This document shows, piece by piece, positions 36,440 to 43,820 of a stretch of DNA of 64,000 nucleotides; within the stretch, counting starts at the first letter, position 1, and each line of letters starts with the position of its first letter. The notes below the pieces were generated by a model. It was not told the origin of the DNA. It saw only the letters and a program-made list of their open reading frames with translations, and ran no database searches. Source of the stretch: Streptomyces spectabilis (GTDB lineage: Bacteria; Actinomycetota; Actinomycetes; Streptomycetales; Streptomycetaceae); the NCBI RefSeq assembly GCF_008704795.1, contig NZ_CP023690.1, positions 6,272,501-6,336,500 on the forward strand, in the 5' to 3' direction. Both the position numbers and the translations under genes were made by a program.

Positions 36440-37408
36440 TCACACAATCACACGCAGTGCACGGCGTACGCCTGTGAACGTCACGCTCGTCCGCAGCCCC
36501 AGGTGGTCACCGTCCATCTGGAGCGGCAGGGGCGCCTTCGAATGCAAGGTGAAGTCCGTCAGGTCGTGCAGCGAGACCGCGTTCTTCCCGTGCGGCCCGC
36601 GCTCCGGGGTCGAGCGCAGCAGCTGGGTCCCGTAACGGGCCACCGCGGCGGTCGAAAGACGCTTCAGGCCGAGCACGTCGAGACCGGTGTCGAACGACGC
36701 CTTCGGGGAGGCGTACAAAGGCCGATTGCCCAGGTAGGACCAGGGAGACGTGTTGCAGACTATGGACATCACGAGGTCCGTCACCGGCTCCTCGCCCGCC
36801 CGCTCCAAGGTGATCGCACCGTGCCGGCGGTCGTTCTCCCCGAGGAACTGGCGTACCACCTGGCGCACGTAAAGGGCGTGCGTCGATTTCTTGCCTCGCT
36901 CCCGGTGCTGTTCGACCCGGCCGACCACGCCCGCGTCGAAGCCGAGCCCGGCCGCGAAGGTGAACCAGCGCGACGGGACCGCCTCGTCGTCCGTCCCGGG
37001 GGTGCCCGAGACCCGGCCGAGGCTCACCGTGCGTTCGCTTCCCTCACGCAGCGCGTCCAGGATCGCGCCGGTCGCCTCCACGGCGTCGTTCGGCAGCCCC
37101 AGGGCGCGCGCGAACACATTGGTGGAGCCCCCGGGGACGACGGCGAGGCGGGGCAGGTCCTCCGGAGAGGGGCCGTTGTGCAGGAGACCGTTGACGACCT
37201 CGTTGACGGTGCCGTCGCCGCCGAGGGCCACGACCAGCTCGATGTCCTCGCTCTCCGCCGCCTGGCGGCCGAGGTCGCGGGCGTGGCCGCGGTACTCCGT
37301 GGTCACCGCTTCGAGCTTCATCTCGCTCGCCAGCGCGTGGATCAGTACGTCACGCGTGCGCGCACTGGTGGTAGTAGCCGCCGGATTGACCACGAGAAGA
37401 GCACGCAT
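36440..37408 (-). CDS. Diacylglycerol kinase-family lipid kinase
   Basis: A 322-residue DAGK catalytic-domain protein (YegS/DgkB type) that should phosphorylate a lipid or sphingosine-like substrate at the membrane surface. Motifs: LLVVNPAAT, VVALGGDGTVNEVVNGLL (nucleotide loop), VVPGGSTNVFARALGLP and FTFAAGLGFDAGVVG. No membrane segment is present, as usual. ATG 37408 begins at once with the conserved beta strand. Its 3' end lies in the wblE leader region; its partner genes are not evident. Confidence 0.88.
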   Translation of the reverse strand: MRALLVVNPAATTTSARTRDVLIHALASEMKLEAVTTEYRGHARDLGRQAAESEDIELVVALGGDGTVNEVVNGLLHNGPSPEDLPRLAVVPGGSTNVFARALGLPNDAVEATGAILDALREGSERTVSLGRVSGTPGTDDEAVPSRWFTFAAGLGFDAGVVGRVEQHRERGKKSTHALYVRQVVRQFLGENDRRHGAITLERAGEEPVTDLVMSIVCNTSPWSYLGNRPLYASPKASFDTGLDVLGLKRLSTAAVARYGTQLLRSTPERGPHGKNAVSLHDLTDFTLHSKAPLPLQMDGDHLGLRTSVTFTGVRRALRVIV

Positions 37409-37535
37409 GCGCAGCAGACTACCTAGCGGTCTTTACCCGGCCCAGACCGAGGTCTCGCCCAGGCCTCACCGACGGTGCCCGGGGACGGGCCCACCGACGT
37501 GCCGGTCCCGCGCCGCCCGCGGCTACCCTCGATGG

Positions 37536-37988
37536 GTGAGCACTGAGCCGAAGACCACTCCCGAAGCCCCGGAAACGGGACCGCGTCCCGGGCGCCTGAC
37601 GGCCGCCGCGGCGCTCGCCGCGCTGGAGGGCCTCGCCCTCGTCGTCGGCGGTGCGTACATGCTCGTGATGGGCCTGGCGGGTGATCCCGACAACCCGCGG
37701 CAGGCCACGACGGGCGGGGTCACGCTGATCGTCCTCGCGCTGCTGCCGCTGATCGCCGCGCGCGGTCTGCTGCGGCTGCGCCGGTGGGCCCGCGGGCCCG
37801 CGATCATCACGCAGATCATGGCGCTGCCGGTGGCCTGGCAGCTGTTGCAGGCGGACAGCGCGATGATCCCGGGCGGTATCGCACTCGCCGCGGTCGCGGT
37901 CGCCACGCTCGTCCTCCTGGTGAACCCCGCGGCGACCGAGGCCCTGGGCATCGGCGGACCCGGGTCCGTACAAGAAGACGGCAAGTAA
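37536..37988 (+). CDS. Four-segment integral membrane protein, unknown function
   Basis: A 150-residue protein with an acidic Pro-rich N terminus (STEPKTTPEAPETGPRP) and four membrane segments (ALAALEGLALVVGGAYMLVMG, GGVTLIVLALLPLIAA, AIITQIMALPVAWQLL, GGIALAAVAVATLVLLV) with a conserved-looking RLRRWARGP loop. GTG 37536 has no ribosome site, but TACCCT lies about 10 bases upstream, so the message is probably leaderless. I do not recognise a characterised family. It is convergent with sigH. Confidence 0.8.
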   Translation: MSTEPKTTPEAPETGPRPGRLTAAAALAALEGLALVVGGAYMLVMGLAGDPDNPRQATTGGVTLIVLALLPLIAARGLLRLRRWARGPAIITQIMALPVAWQLLQADSAMIPGGIALAAVAVATLVLLVNPAATEALGIGGPGSVQEDGK

Positions 37989-38064
37989 CCCACCGGCCCG
38001 TCGAGCGGGCCCGGGCGGGAAGGCTGCGGCCCCCGCGGGCGGCGCGCCCCGCGCGCGGGGACGG

Positions 38065-39246
38065 TCACTCCTCGACGAGGAGCTTCTCCCGCAGCTGAGC
38101 CAGGGTGCGTGCGAGCAGCCGGGAGACGTGCATCTGTGAGATGCCGACCTCCTGGGCGATCTGCGACTGCGTCATGTTGCCGAAGAAGCGAAGGAGCAGG
38201 ATCCGCTTCTCTCGGGGCGGCAGGTCCTCCAGGAGCGGCTTGAGGGACTCGCGGTACTCGACGCCCTCCAGGGCCTCGTCCTCGGCGCCGAGGGTGTCCG
38301 CCACGGCCGGGGACTCGTCGTCCGTGTCCGGGACGTCCAGGGACAGCGTGGAGTACGCGTTGGCCGACTCCAGGCCCTCCAGGACCTCTTCCTCGGAGAT
38401 CGCCAGCTTCTCGGCCAGCTCGTGCACGGTGGGGGAGCGGCCGTGCAGCTGGGAGAGCTCGGCGGTCGCCGTCGTCAGGGCGAGGCGCAGCTCCTGCAGC
38501 CGCCGCGGGACGCGCACCGCCCAGCCCTTGTCCCGGAAGTGGCGCTTGATCTCGCCGACCACCGTCGGCGTCGCGTACGTCGAGAACTCCACGCCGCGGT
38601 CCGGGTCGAAGCGGTCCACGGACTTGATCAGACCGATCGTGGCGACCTGCGTCAGGTCGTCCAGGGGCTCGCCGCGGTTGCGGAAGCGGCGGGCCAGGTG
38701 CTCCACGAGCGGCAGGTGCATGCGGACCAGCTTGTTGCGCAGCTCCGCGTACTCCGGGCTGCCGTCCGCCAGCGCGCGCAGCTCCACGAACATCGCTCGC
38801 GCGCCGCTGCGGTCCTGTGGATCGTGCCGGCTGTGCTGCTCGTGCTCGCTCATCGTCCCGCCCGTCACCAGCCGCCGCCCTTCGGGGGCCGCGCCCCCAG
38901 TGCTGGACGCCCGGGGGGACCCCCTGCGTGCGGCGCCTACTTGGTCCTTTCGCCCCCCGCCCGGACCGGACGGCCCGTCGAACCCGTCCTCGGCGGTCGG
39001 CGCTGCCTCATCCGGCATCGCTGTCTTCTCGGCCACCGTCAGCGGACCCGACTGCTCCGGGTCCTGCGGATGCGGCCTTGCCTGCTGCTCGGGGATGCCT
39101 CCGGGGGCAGGCCCGGGCTCCACCGGGCCGCCGCGCCCCGCGGCCGGGCGCGTGCCGCCCCTGCCGCGGCCGGGCAGGCCGTGGGTGCCGTGCTTGCCGG
39201 GTGTTCCGCGCTCTTCGTCCCGCACCGGCCCGTCCCCGTCCTTCAC
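38065..39246 (-). CDS. sigH: SigB-type alternative sigma factor SigH with long N-terminal extension
   Basis: A stress sigma factor of the SigF/SigB group, linked to osmotic stress and development in S. coelicolor. The conserved core begins at MSEHEQHS (ATG 38853; 262 residues) with region 2 EHLARRFRNRGEPLDDLTQVATIGLIKSVDRFDP, region 3 RVPRRLQELRL and region 4 REKRILLLRFFGNMTQSQIAQEVGISQMHVSRLLA. The frame continues upstream with full third-position GC bias to ATG 39018 and on to GTG 39246, which overlaps the anti-sigma stop (GTGA). I annotate the longest coupled form (393 residues). Several SigH isoforms from alternative starts are known in S. coelicolor. The Gly/Pro-rich extension has no recognised domain. 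Confidence 0.88.
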   Translation of the reverse strand: MKDGDGPVRDEERGTPGKHGTHGLPGRGRGGTRPAAGRGGPVEPGPAPGGIPEQQARPHPQDPEQSGPLTVAEKTAMPDEAAPTAEDGFDGPSGPGGGRKDQVGAARRGSPRASSTGGAAPEGRRLVTGGTMSEHEQHSRHDPQDRSGARAMFVELRALADGSPEYAELRNKLVRMHLPLVEHLARRFRNRGEPLDDLTQVATIGLIKSVDRFDPDRGVEFSTYATPTVVGEIKRHFRDKGWAVRVPRRLQELRLALTTATAELSQLHGRSPTVHELAEKLAISEEEVLEGLESANAYSTLSLDVPDTDDESPAVADTLGAEDEALEGVEYRESLKPLLEDLPPREKRILLLRFFGNMTQSQIAQEVGISQMHVSRLLARTLAQLREKLLVEE

Positions 39247-39656
39247 GCCGGCCCGGGTCCCGCGCCGCGCTTTTTGTAGAGGCTGATCGAAACGGTCTTG
39301 TCGTCGCCGACCGAGGAGTCGACCATGCCCGCGAGGGCCGACAGCACCGTCCAGGCGAAGGTGTCCCGCTCCGGAGCGCGGCCGTCGGTGGTGGGGGCCG
39401 ACACGGTCACCTCCAACGAGTCGTCGACGAGCCGGAAGACGCAGCTGAGCACGGAGCCGGGCACGGCCTGCTGGAGCAGGATCGCGCAGGCCTCGTCGAC
39501 CGCGATGCGGAGGTCCTCGATCTCGTCCAGGGTGAAGTCCAAGCGCGCCGCGAGGCCGGCCGTGGCCGTACGCAGCACCGACAGGTAGGCACCCGCAGCC
39601 GGAAGGCGGACCTCTACGAAGTCCTGATTCCCGGGCTCGCCTGCGATCTGGGACAC
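39243..39656 (-). CDS. rshA: Anti-sigma factor of SigH (RsbW-like HATPase)
   Basis: A 137-residue HATPase_c anti-sigma factor (called RshA, PrsH or UshX in S. coelicolor). GTG 39656 (MSQIAGEPGNQDF) is fixed by GGAGG 6 bases upstream. Motifs: VEVRLPAAGAYLSVLR, DFTLDEIEDLRIAVDEACAILL (N-box region) and DTFAWTVLSALAG with DKTVSISLYKK. The Asn normally four residues after the N-box Glu is Ile59, so Mg-ATP binding and kinase activity may be lost and binding alone may control SigH. It is translationally coupled to sigH. Confidence 0.9.
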   Translation of the reverse strand: MSQIAGEPGNQDFVEVRLPAAGAYLSVLRTATAGLAARLDFTLDEIEDLRIAVDEACAILLQQAVPGSVLSCVFRLVDDSLEVTVSAPTTDGRAPERDTFAWTVLSALAGMVDSSVGDDKTVSISLYKKRGAGPGPA

Positions 39657-39900
39657 CCTCACCTCCAAGGTGGTACAAGCACTTTCGGGGCTCCGGGGCC
39701 GCTCTCCGGCGGCCCGGACTGCGTCACTCGGGTAACGCACCTCGTCTTTCAGCGGTGACGCTACCGCGCTGCTCAGTTCCGTGTCCCGGGGACCCCGCCC
39801 CGTTGCTGTCACTCATAGTAAGCCTACGGGTACGGACAGTGGCTAGGGGTTTCGCGGGCCCAATTGGAAAGAACGAGCGTCGGGTTGACGTACCCAGGGC

Positions 39901-40161
39901 TCAGACGATCGAACCGTCGACAAAGCACCAACGCCAGCTTTCACCCGGCTCGAAGGACCGCATCACGGGGTGCCCGGTCTCCTTGGAGTGCGCCGTCGCG
40001 TGCTGGAACGGGGAGGAGTCGCAGCACCCCACGTGCCCGCACGTCAGGCACAGCCGCAGTTGCACGGGGTGACTGCCGGCCGCGAGGCACTCCGGGCAGG
40101 TTTCGCTCAGCGGCTCGGGCTCGGGGCGGGGTAGCGCGCTGACGTGCACACACTCGTTCAT
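39901..40161 (-). CDS. UBP-type zinc-finger protein
   Basis: An 86-residue protein made of a single zf-UBP domain: ETCPECLAAGSHPVQLRLCLTCGHVGCCDSSPFQHATAHSKETGHPV, with the Cys/His ligands CxxC, CxxCG, C and HATAH/H. In eukaryotes the domain binds ubiquitin; its actinobacterial role is unknown. The end SWRWCFVDG is typical for this bacterial group. It is divergent from the antiporter gene with starts 45 bp apart. Confidence 0.88.
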   Translation of the reverse strand: MNECVHVSALPRPEPEPLSETCPECLAAGSHPVQLRLCLTCGHVGCCDSSPFQHATAHSKETGHPVMRSFEPGESWRWCFVDGSIV

Positions 40162-40206
40162 GATGGCCAGGTTACGACGGGCGAGCGGACGGCGGAGGGC
40201 CTTGCC

Positions 40207-41805
40207 ATGGACGTACTGCCACTGGTGGCGTTGATCGCGGCGAGCGCGGCCGTAGCCGGTGCGGCGCGCCGCACCCCGGTGCCCGCGCCCCTGCTCCTGG
40301 TGGGCGTCGGACTGATCGCCGCCTATCTGCCCGGGGTGCCCGACTACCACCTCGATCCGCACATCGTGCTGCCGCTGGTCCTGCCGCCGCTGTTGCACAC
40401 GGCCGCCCTGGAGAGCTCGTATCTGGACCTGAGGGCCAATGTGCGGCCCGTGGCGCTGCTGTCCGTCGGTTACGTTCTGTTCGCGACGGTCGTCGTCGGC
40501 TGGCTCGCGTATCTGCTGATCCCCGATCTTCCGCTGACCGCCGCGCTCGTCCTGGGGGCGGTGATCGCGCCGCCGGACGCCGTCGCCGCCACCGCGATCG
40601 CGCGGCGCGTGGGGCTGCCCTCGCGCATCACCACGATCCTCCAGGGCGAGTCCCTGGTGAACGACGCGACCGCGATCACCGCCTACAAGGTGGCGCTCGC
40701 GGCGGCCGTCGGCGAGGGCGCGAGCTGGGCGGGCGGCATCCAGGAGTTCCTGGTGGCCGCGGTCGGCGGCGTCGGCGTCGGCCTCCTCTTGATGGTGCCG
40801 ATCCACTGGCTGCGCACCCACCTGAAGGAGGCGCTCCTGCAGAACACGCTGTCCCTGCTCATTCCCTTCGTGGCGTACGCCGTCGCGGAGCAGGTGCACG
40901 CCTCCGGAGTGCTCGCCGTGGTCGTGGTGGCCCTCTACTTGGGGCACCGCTCCTGGCAGGTCGACTTCGAGACGCGCCTCCAGGAGGCCGCGGTGTGGCG
41001 GGTCGTCGGCTTCCTCCTGGAGTCGGCGGTGTTCGCGCTCATCGGGCTCCAGCTGCCGATCGTCCTCAGGGACCTCGGCGAGTACAGCGTGGGACAGGCC
41101 GTCTGGTACGCCCTGGCGGTCTTCGTCCTCGTCGTGGTGGTGCGCTTCGTGTGGTCCTATCCGGCGACGTACTTGCCGCGGTTCGTGTCGCCGCGGATCA
41201 GGGACCGCGAGAGCGAGACGGACTGGCGGCGGCCGCTGGTCGTCAGCTGGGCCGGGATGCGGGGCGTCGTGTCGCTGGCGATCGCGTTCTCCATTCCGCT
41301 CGTCATGGACGACGGCGAGCCCTTCCCCGCCCGCAACCTGGTGCTCTTCCTGACCTTCACGACCGTCATCGGCACCCTCGTGGTGCAGGGCCTCTCGCTG
41401 CCGTGGCTGATCAAGGTGCTGCGGCTGCCCGGACCCGACGCGCGGGCGCAGACGCTCGCTGAGGCGCAGGCGCAGAACGCCGCCTCACAGGCCGCGGAGG
41501 CCCGTCTCGACGAACTGGTGGCGGACGAGCGCAACCGCCTCCCAGGGCCCCTCCAGGACCGCCTGCGCACCGTTCTGGAGCGGCGCCGCAACTCCGTGTG
41601 GGAGCGGCTCGGCCCGCCCAACCCGGTGACGGGCGAGACGGCGGACGACACCTACCGCAGGCTCGCGCGCGAGGCCATCGCCGCCGAGCGCGAGGTGTTC
41701 GTGCGCCTCAGGGACGAGCGGCGCATTGACGACGAGCTGTTGCGGACGCTGCTGCGCAAGCTGGACCTGGAGGAGGCCGCGGCCTATCGGGAGGTCGAGG
41801 AGTGA
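40207..41805 (+). CDS. Na+/H+ antiporter (CPA1 family)
   Basis: A 532-residue cation/proton antiporter with 11-12 membrane segments up to about residue 400 and a charged cytoplasmic tail of 130 residues. Family motifs are LVLPPLLHTAALESS, LGAVIAPPDAVAATAIA, the ion-binding pair in GESLVNDATAITAYKVAL, and VSWAGMRGVVSLAIAFSIPL. ATG 40207 follows GGCGGAGGG. The 3' end overlaps the convergent PLP gene by 22 bp. It should export Na+ for proton influx and help pH balance. Confidence 0.92.
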   Translation: MDVLPLVALIAASAAVAGAARRTPVPAPLLLVGVGLIAAYLPGVPDYHLDPHIVLPLVLPPLLHTAALESSYLDLRANVRPVALLSVGYVLFATVVVGWLAYLLIPDLPLTAALVLGAVIAPPDAVAATAIARRVGLPSRITTILQGESLVNDATAITAYKVALAAAVGEGASWAGGIQEFLVAAVGGVGVGLLLMVPIHWLRTHLKEALLQNTLSLLIPFVAYAVAEQVHASGVLAVVVVALYLGHRSWQVDFETRLQEAAVWRVVGFLLESAVFALIGLQLPIVLRDLGEYSVGQAVWYALAVFVLVVVVRFVWSYPATYLPRFVSPRIRDRESETDWRRPLVVSWAGMRGVVSLAIAFSIPLVMDDGEPFPARNLVLFLTFTTVIGTLVVQGLSLPWLIKVLRLPGPDARAQTLAEAQAQNAASQAAEARLDELVADERNRLPGPLQDRLRTVLERRRNSVWERLGPPNPVTGETADDTYRRLAREAIAAEREVFVRLRDERRIDDELLRTLLRKLDLEEAAAYREVEE

Positions 41806-42718
41806 GCGGGGCCCGACACCGGCGGCATGCCGGTGACGACGGCCGTGACCGTGGTCCCGGGGCCGAAGGCGCCCTCTTCGGAGAGGGCCGTCAGCGCGTA
41901 GAGGAGCTTGGCCACGTAGACGCGCTCCACGGGGAGGCCGTGCCGGTCCTCGAAGTCGTCGGCGAAGGCGGTGAGGGCGTCGGTGACGCGGGCGTAGCCG
42001 CCGCAGTGGAAGCGGTCGTCGAGGCTCCAGTTGGGGGTGGGGGAGCCGAGGGCGGCGTCCTGGAGCCGCCGTATCTCCTCACCGAGGAAGCCGCCCTTGA
42101 GGACGGGTATCCCCAGGGCGCGCTGCCCCGGGGCGAGGCCCGCCGCCAGGCCCGCGAGGGTGCCGCCGGTGCCGCAGGCCACGGCCGCGACGTCCGTGTG
42201 CCCGCGCAGCTCCGCGCCCAGGGCCGCGCAGCCGTGCACGGCGAGGGGATTGCTGCCGCCCTCGGGGATGACGTACGCCTCCTGGGTGGCGGTCTCGCGC
42301 TGGAGGGCGGCCAGGACCGTGGGTTCGTGCTTGCGGCGGTACGTCGACCTGTCGACGAAGTGCAGCCGCATGCCGTCGGCCGCGCACTGCGTGAGTGACG
42401 CGTTGAGGGGCCTGCCGGCCAGCTCCTCGCCGCGGACGACGCCGACGGTGGCGAAGCCGAGCAGACGGCCCGCGGCGGCCGTGGCCCGCAGATGGTTGGA
42501 GTAGGCGCCGCCGAACGTCAGCAGGGTGCCGTGACCCGCCGCCCGCGCCCGCTCCAGGTTCAGGACGAGCTTGCGGTACTTGTTGCCCGGCAGGGCCGGG
42601 TGGATGCGGTCGTCGCGCTTGAGCAGGAGGCGGACGCCCCGCGCGGCGAAGCGGGGGTCGGTGACCGGCTGGAGGGGGTGGGCAGCCGGGGGAGGAGGGT
42701 GGGCGGGGTGGGTGACAC
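41784..42718 (-). pseudogene. PLP-dependent ACC deaminase/D-cysteine desulfhydrase family protein, frameshifted near the start
   Basis: The body is a clear member of this tryptophan-synthase-beta-like PLP family: LLLKRDDRIHPALPGNKYRKL (catalytic Lys), LLTFGGAYSNHLRATAAAGRL, IPEGGSNPLAVHGCAALGAEL, VACGTGGTLAGLAAGL. Its frame has no ATG, GTG or TTG between the upstream stop at 42752 and Met 42371, well inside the conserved domain. The natural N terminus (MSPTPPTLLPRLPTP from GTG 42718) is in another frame and joins the body exactly if one C is added to the C-run at about 42674-42678. Either the gene carries a one-base deletion or the sequence has an error there. Confidence 0.7.
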
Positions 42719-42749
42719 CCCGCCATTGTCCCTCCGTGTCCGCGCGGGG

Positions 42750-43340
42750 TTACTTCAGGCGCTCGTGGACGCGGGCCCGCATCGCGTCCATCGTGAAGCC
42801 CTTGGGGTCTATCTTTCCGGGCTGCCACTCCAGGTGCCCGATGACCGAGCGGGCCGTCCACTCGTGGTGGCGGCAGATCGCCGCGGAGACCCTCTCGACG
42901 GCGTCCAGCTGGGCTTCCGTCCAGGGGTCCTCGCCGTCGCCGAGGTTCTCGCACTCGAAGCCGTAGAAGTGGCGGTTGCCGTCGGTGTTGGCCTCGTTGT
43001 CCGGCGGCAGGGCCTTCTCGGCGATGACGGCGCGCAGCACGTCGTCGTCGCCGAGGCCCGCGTGGTTGGAACGGCCGTAGCCGACGAGGTGGACGCGGCC
43101 GTCCTTGGTGATGACGCCGTGGCACAGGGGGCCCGGCAGGCCTTCGTAGCCCTCGCGGCAGATCCGTACGGTCTTCTCGGCGCCGGACGTCACGGTGTGG
43201 TGGATCATCACGCCGTGCACCGGGCCCCAGGGGCCCTTGTGATTGCGGTTGTGGGTGCGCCAGTCGCCGACCTCGACGACCGTGACGCCTTCGTCGCGCA
43301 GCGCGTCCAGGAACCTGTTCGCGGACATGGGTGTAGCCAT
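42750..43340 (-). CDS. N-acetylmuramoyl-L-alanine amidase (PGRP/Amidase_2), endolysin-like
   Basis: A 196-residue single-domain amidase that should cut the bond between muramic acid and the stem peptide. Zinc-ligand regions are GVMIHHTVTSG and RSVIGHLEWQPGKIDPKG, with the Tyr/Glu area HFYGFECENLGDG. There is no signal peptide and no cell-wall binding repeat, as in phage endolysins, though no phage genes are near. AAGGAGGCGG precedes ATG 43340. How it would reach the wall is unclear. Confidence 0.88.
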   Translation of the reverse strand: MATPMSANRFLDALRDEGVTVVEVGDWRTHNRNHKGPWGPVHGVMIHHTVTSGAEKTVRICREGYEGLPGPLCHGVITKDGRVHLVGYGRSNHAGLGDDDVLRAVIAEKALPPDNEANTDGNRHFYGFECENLGDGEDPWTEAQLDAVERVSAAICRHHEWTARSVIGHLEWQPGKIDPKGFTMDAMRARVHERLK

Positions 43341-43414
43341 GGCCGCCTCCTTCGGGGAACGCGACGGTCGCCCGTCGCGATCCGCCTCGTACGCAGCTTG
43401 TACCGAACAGCAGA

Positions 43415-43448
43415 GGCCCGAACTAGCTGTTCGATGGCTGTTCGGGCC
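43415..43448 (-). terminator. Stem-loop between the 77-residue gene and the amidase
   Basis: GGCCCGAAC at 43415-43423 pairs perfectly with GTTCGGGCC at 43440-43448. It lies 55 bp after the small gene on the minus strand and upstream of the amidase, a plausible terminator. Confidence 0.6.
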
Positions 43449-43502
43449 CCTGTGCGAGCCGATTCGGTCAGCTGCGCGGGCGCCGCTCGATGCGGACGGC
43501 GA

Positions 43503-43736
43503 TCAAGCGCGCAGGAAGCCGTCGCCGTGCGTCGCGATGTGGGCCTCCAGGGCCGCGAGGGCCCCCTGGGTGGCGTCGGGGGTGCCGCTGCCGCGGCGCT
43601 CCGCGTAGTACGCCGCGCCGAGCTGCTTCAGGAGATCGTTGCCCGCGCGCTGGGCCTGGACCTCGTCGATCTTCTGCTTGCCTTGGTTGAGCCCCTGCTG
43701 CACCTGTTCTCTTGCGCGGTCCAGGAAGCCTGCCAT
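43503..43736 (-). CDS. Small amphipathic/coiled-coil protein, unknown function
   Basis: A 77-residue protein from ATG 43736, with AGGAGAA just before it. The first half is a charged amphipathic helix (AGFLDRAREQVQQGLNQGKQKIDEVQ), followed by LLKQLGAAYYAERRGSGTPDA and a short helix. It has no cysteines or membrane segment. Similar short proteins are common in actinobacteria and are unnamed. Its function cannot be inferred. Confidence 0.75.
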   Translation of the reverse strand: MAGFLDRAREQVQQGLNQGKQKIDEVQAQRAGNDLLKQLGAAYYAERRGSGTPDATQGALAALEAHIATHGDGFLRA

Positions 43737-43820
43737 GTGCTTTCTCCTGACGGTTGGTGCGCTCGCTGCGTATGTGTGGTGCAACGAGCGCGCGGATCTT
43801 GCAGTTCCCCTCCCACCGCC

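Noticed and set aside
37989..38064. Terminator between the small membrane gene and sigH
   Set aside because: GCCCG/CGGGC and other short GC stems occur, but none exceeds five base pairs clearly, so no confident terminator can be drawn.
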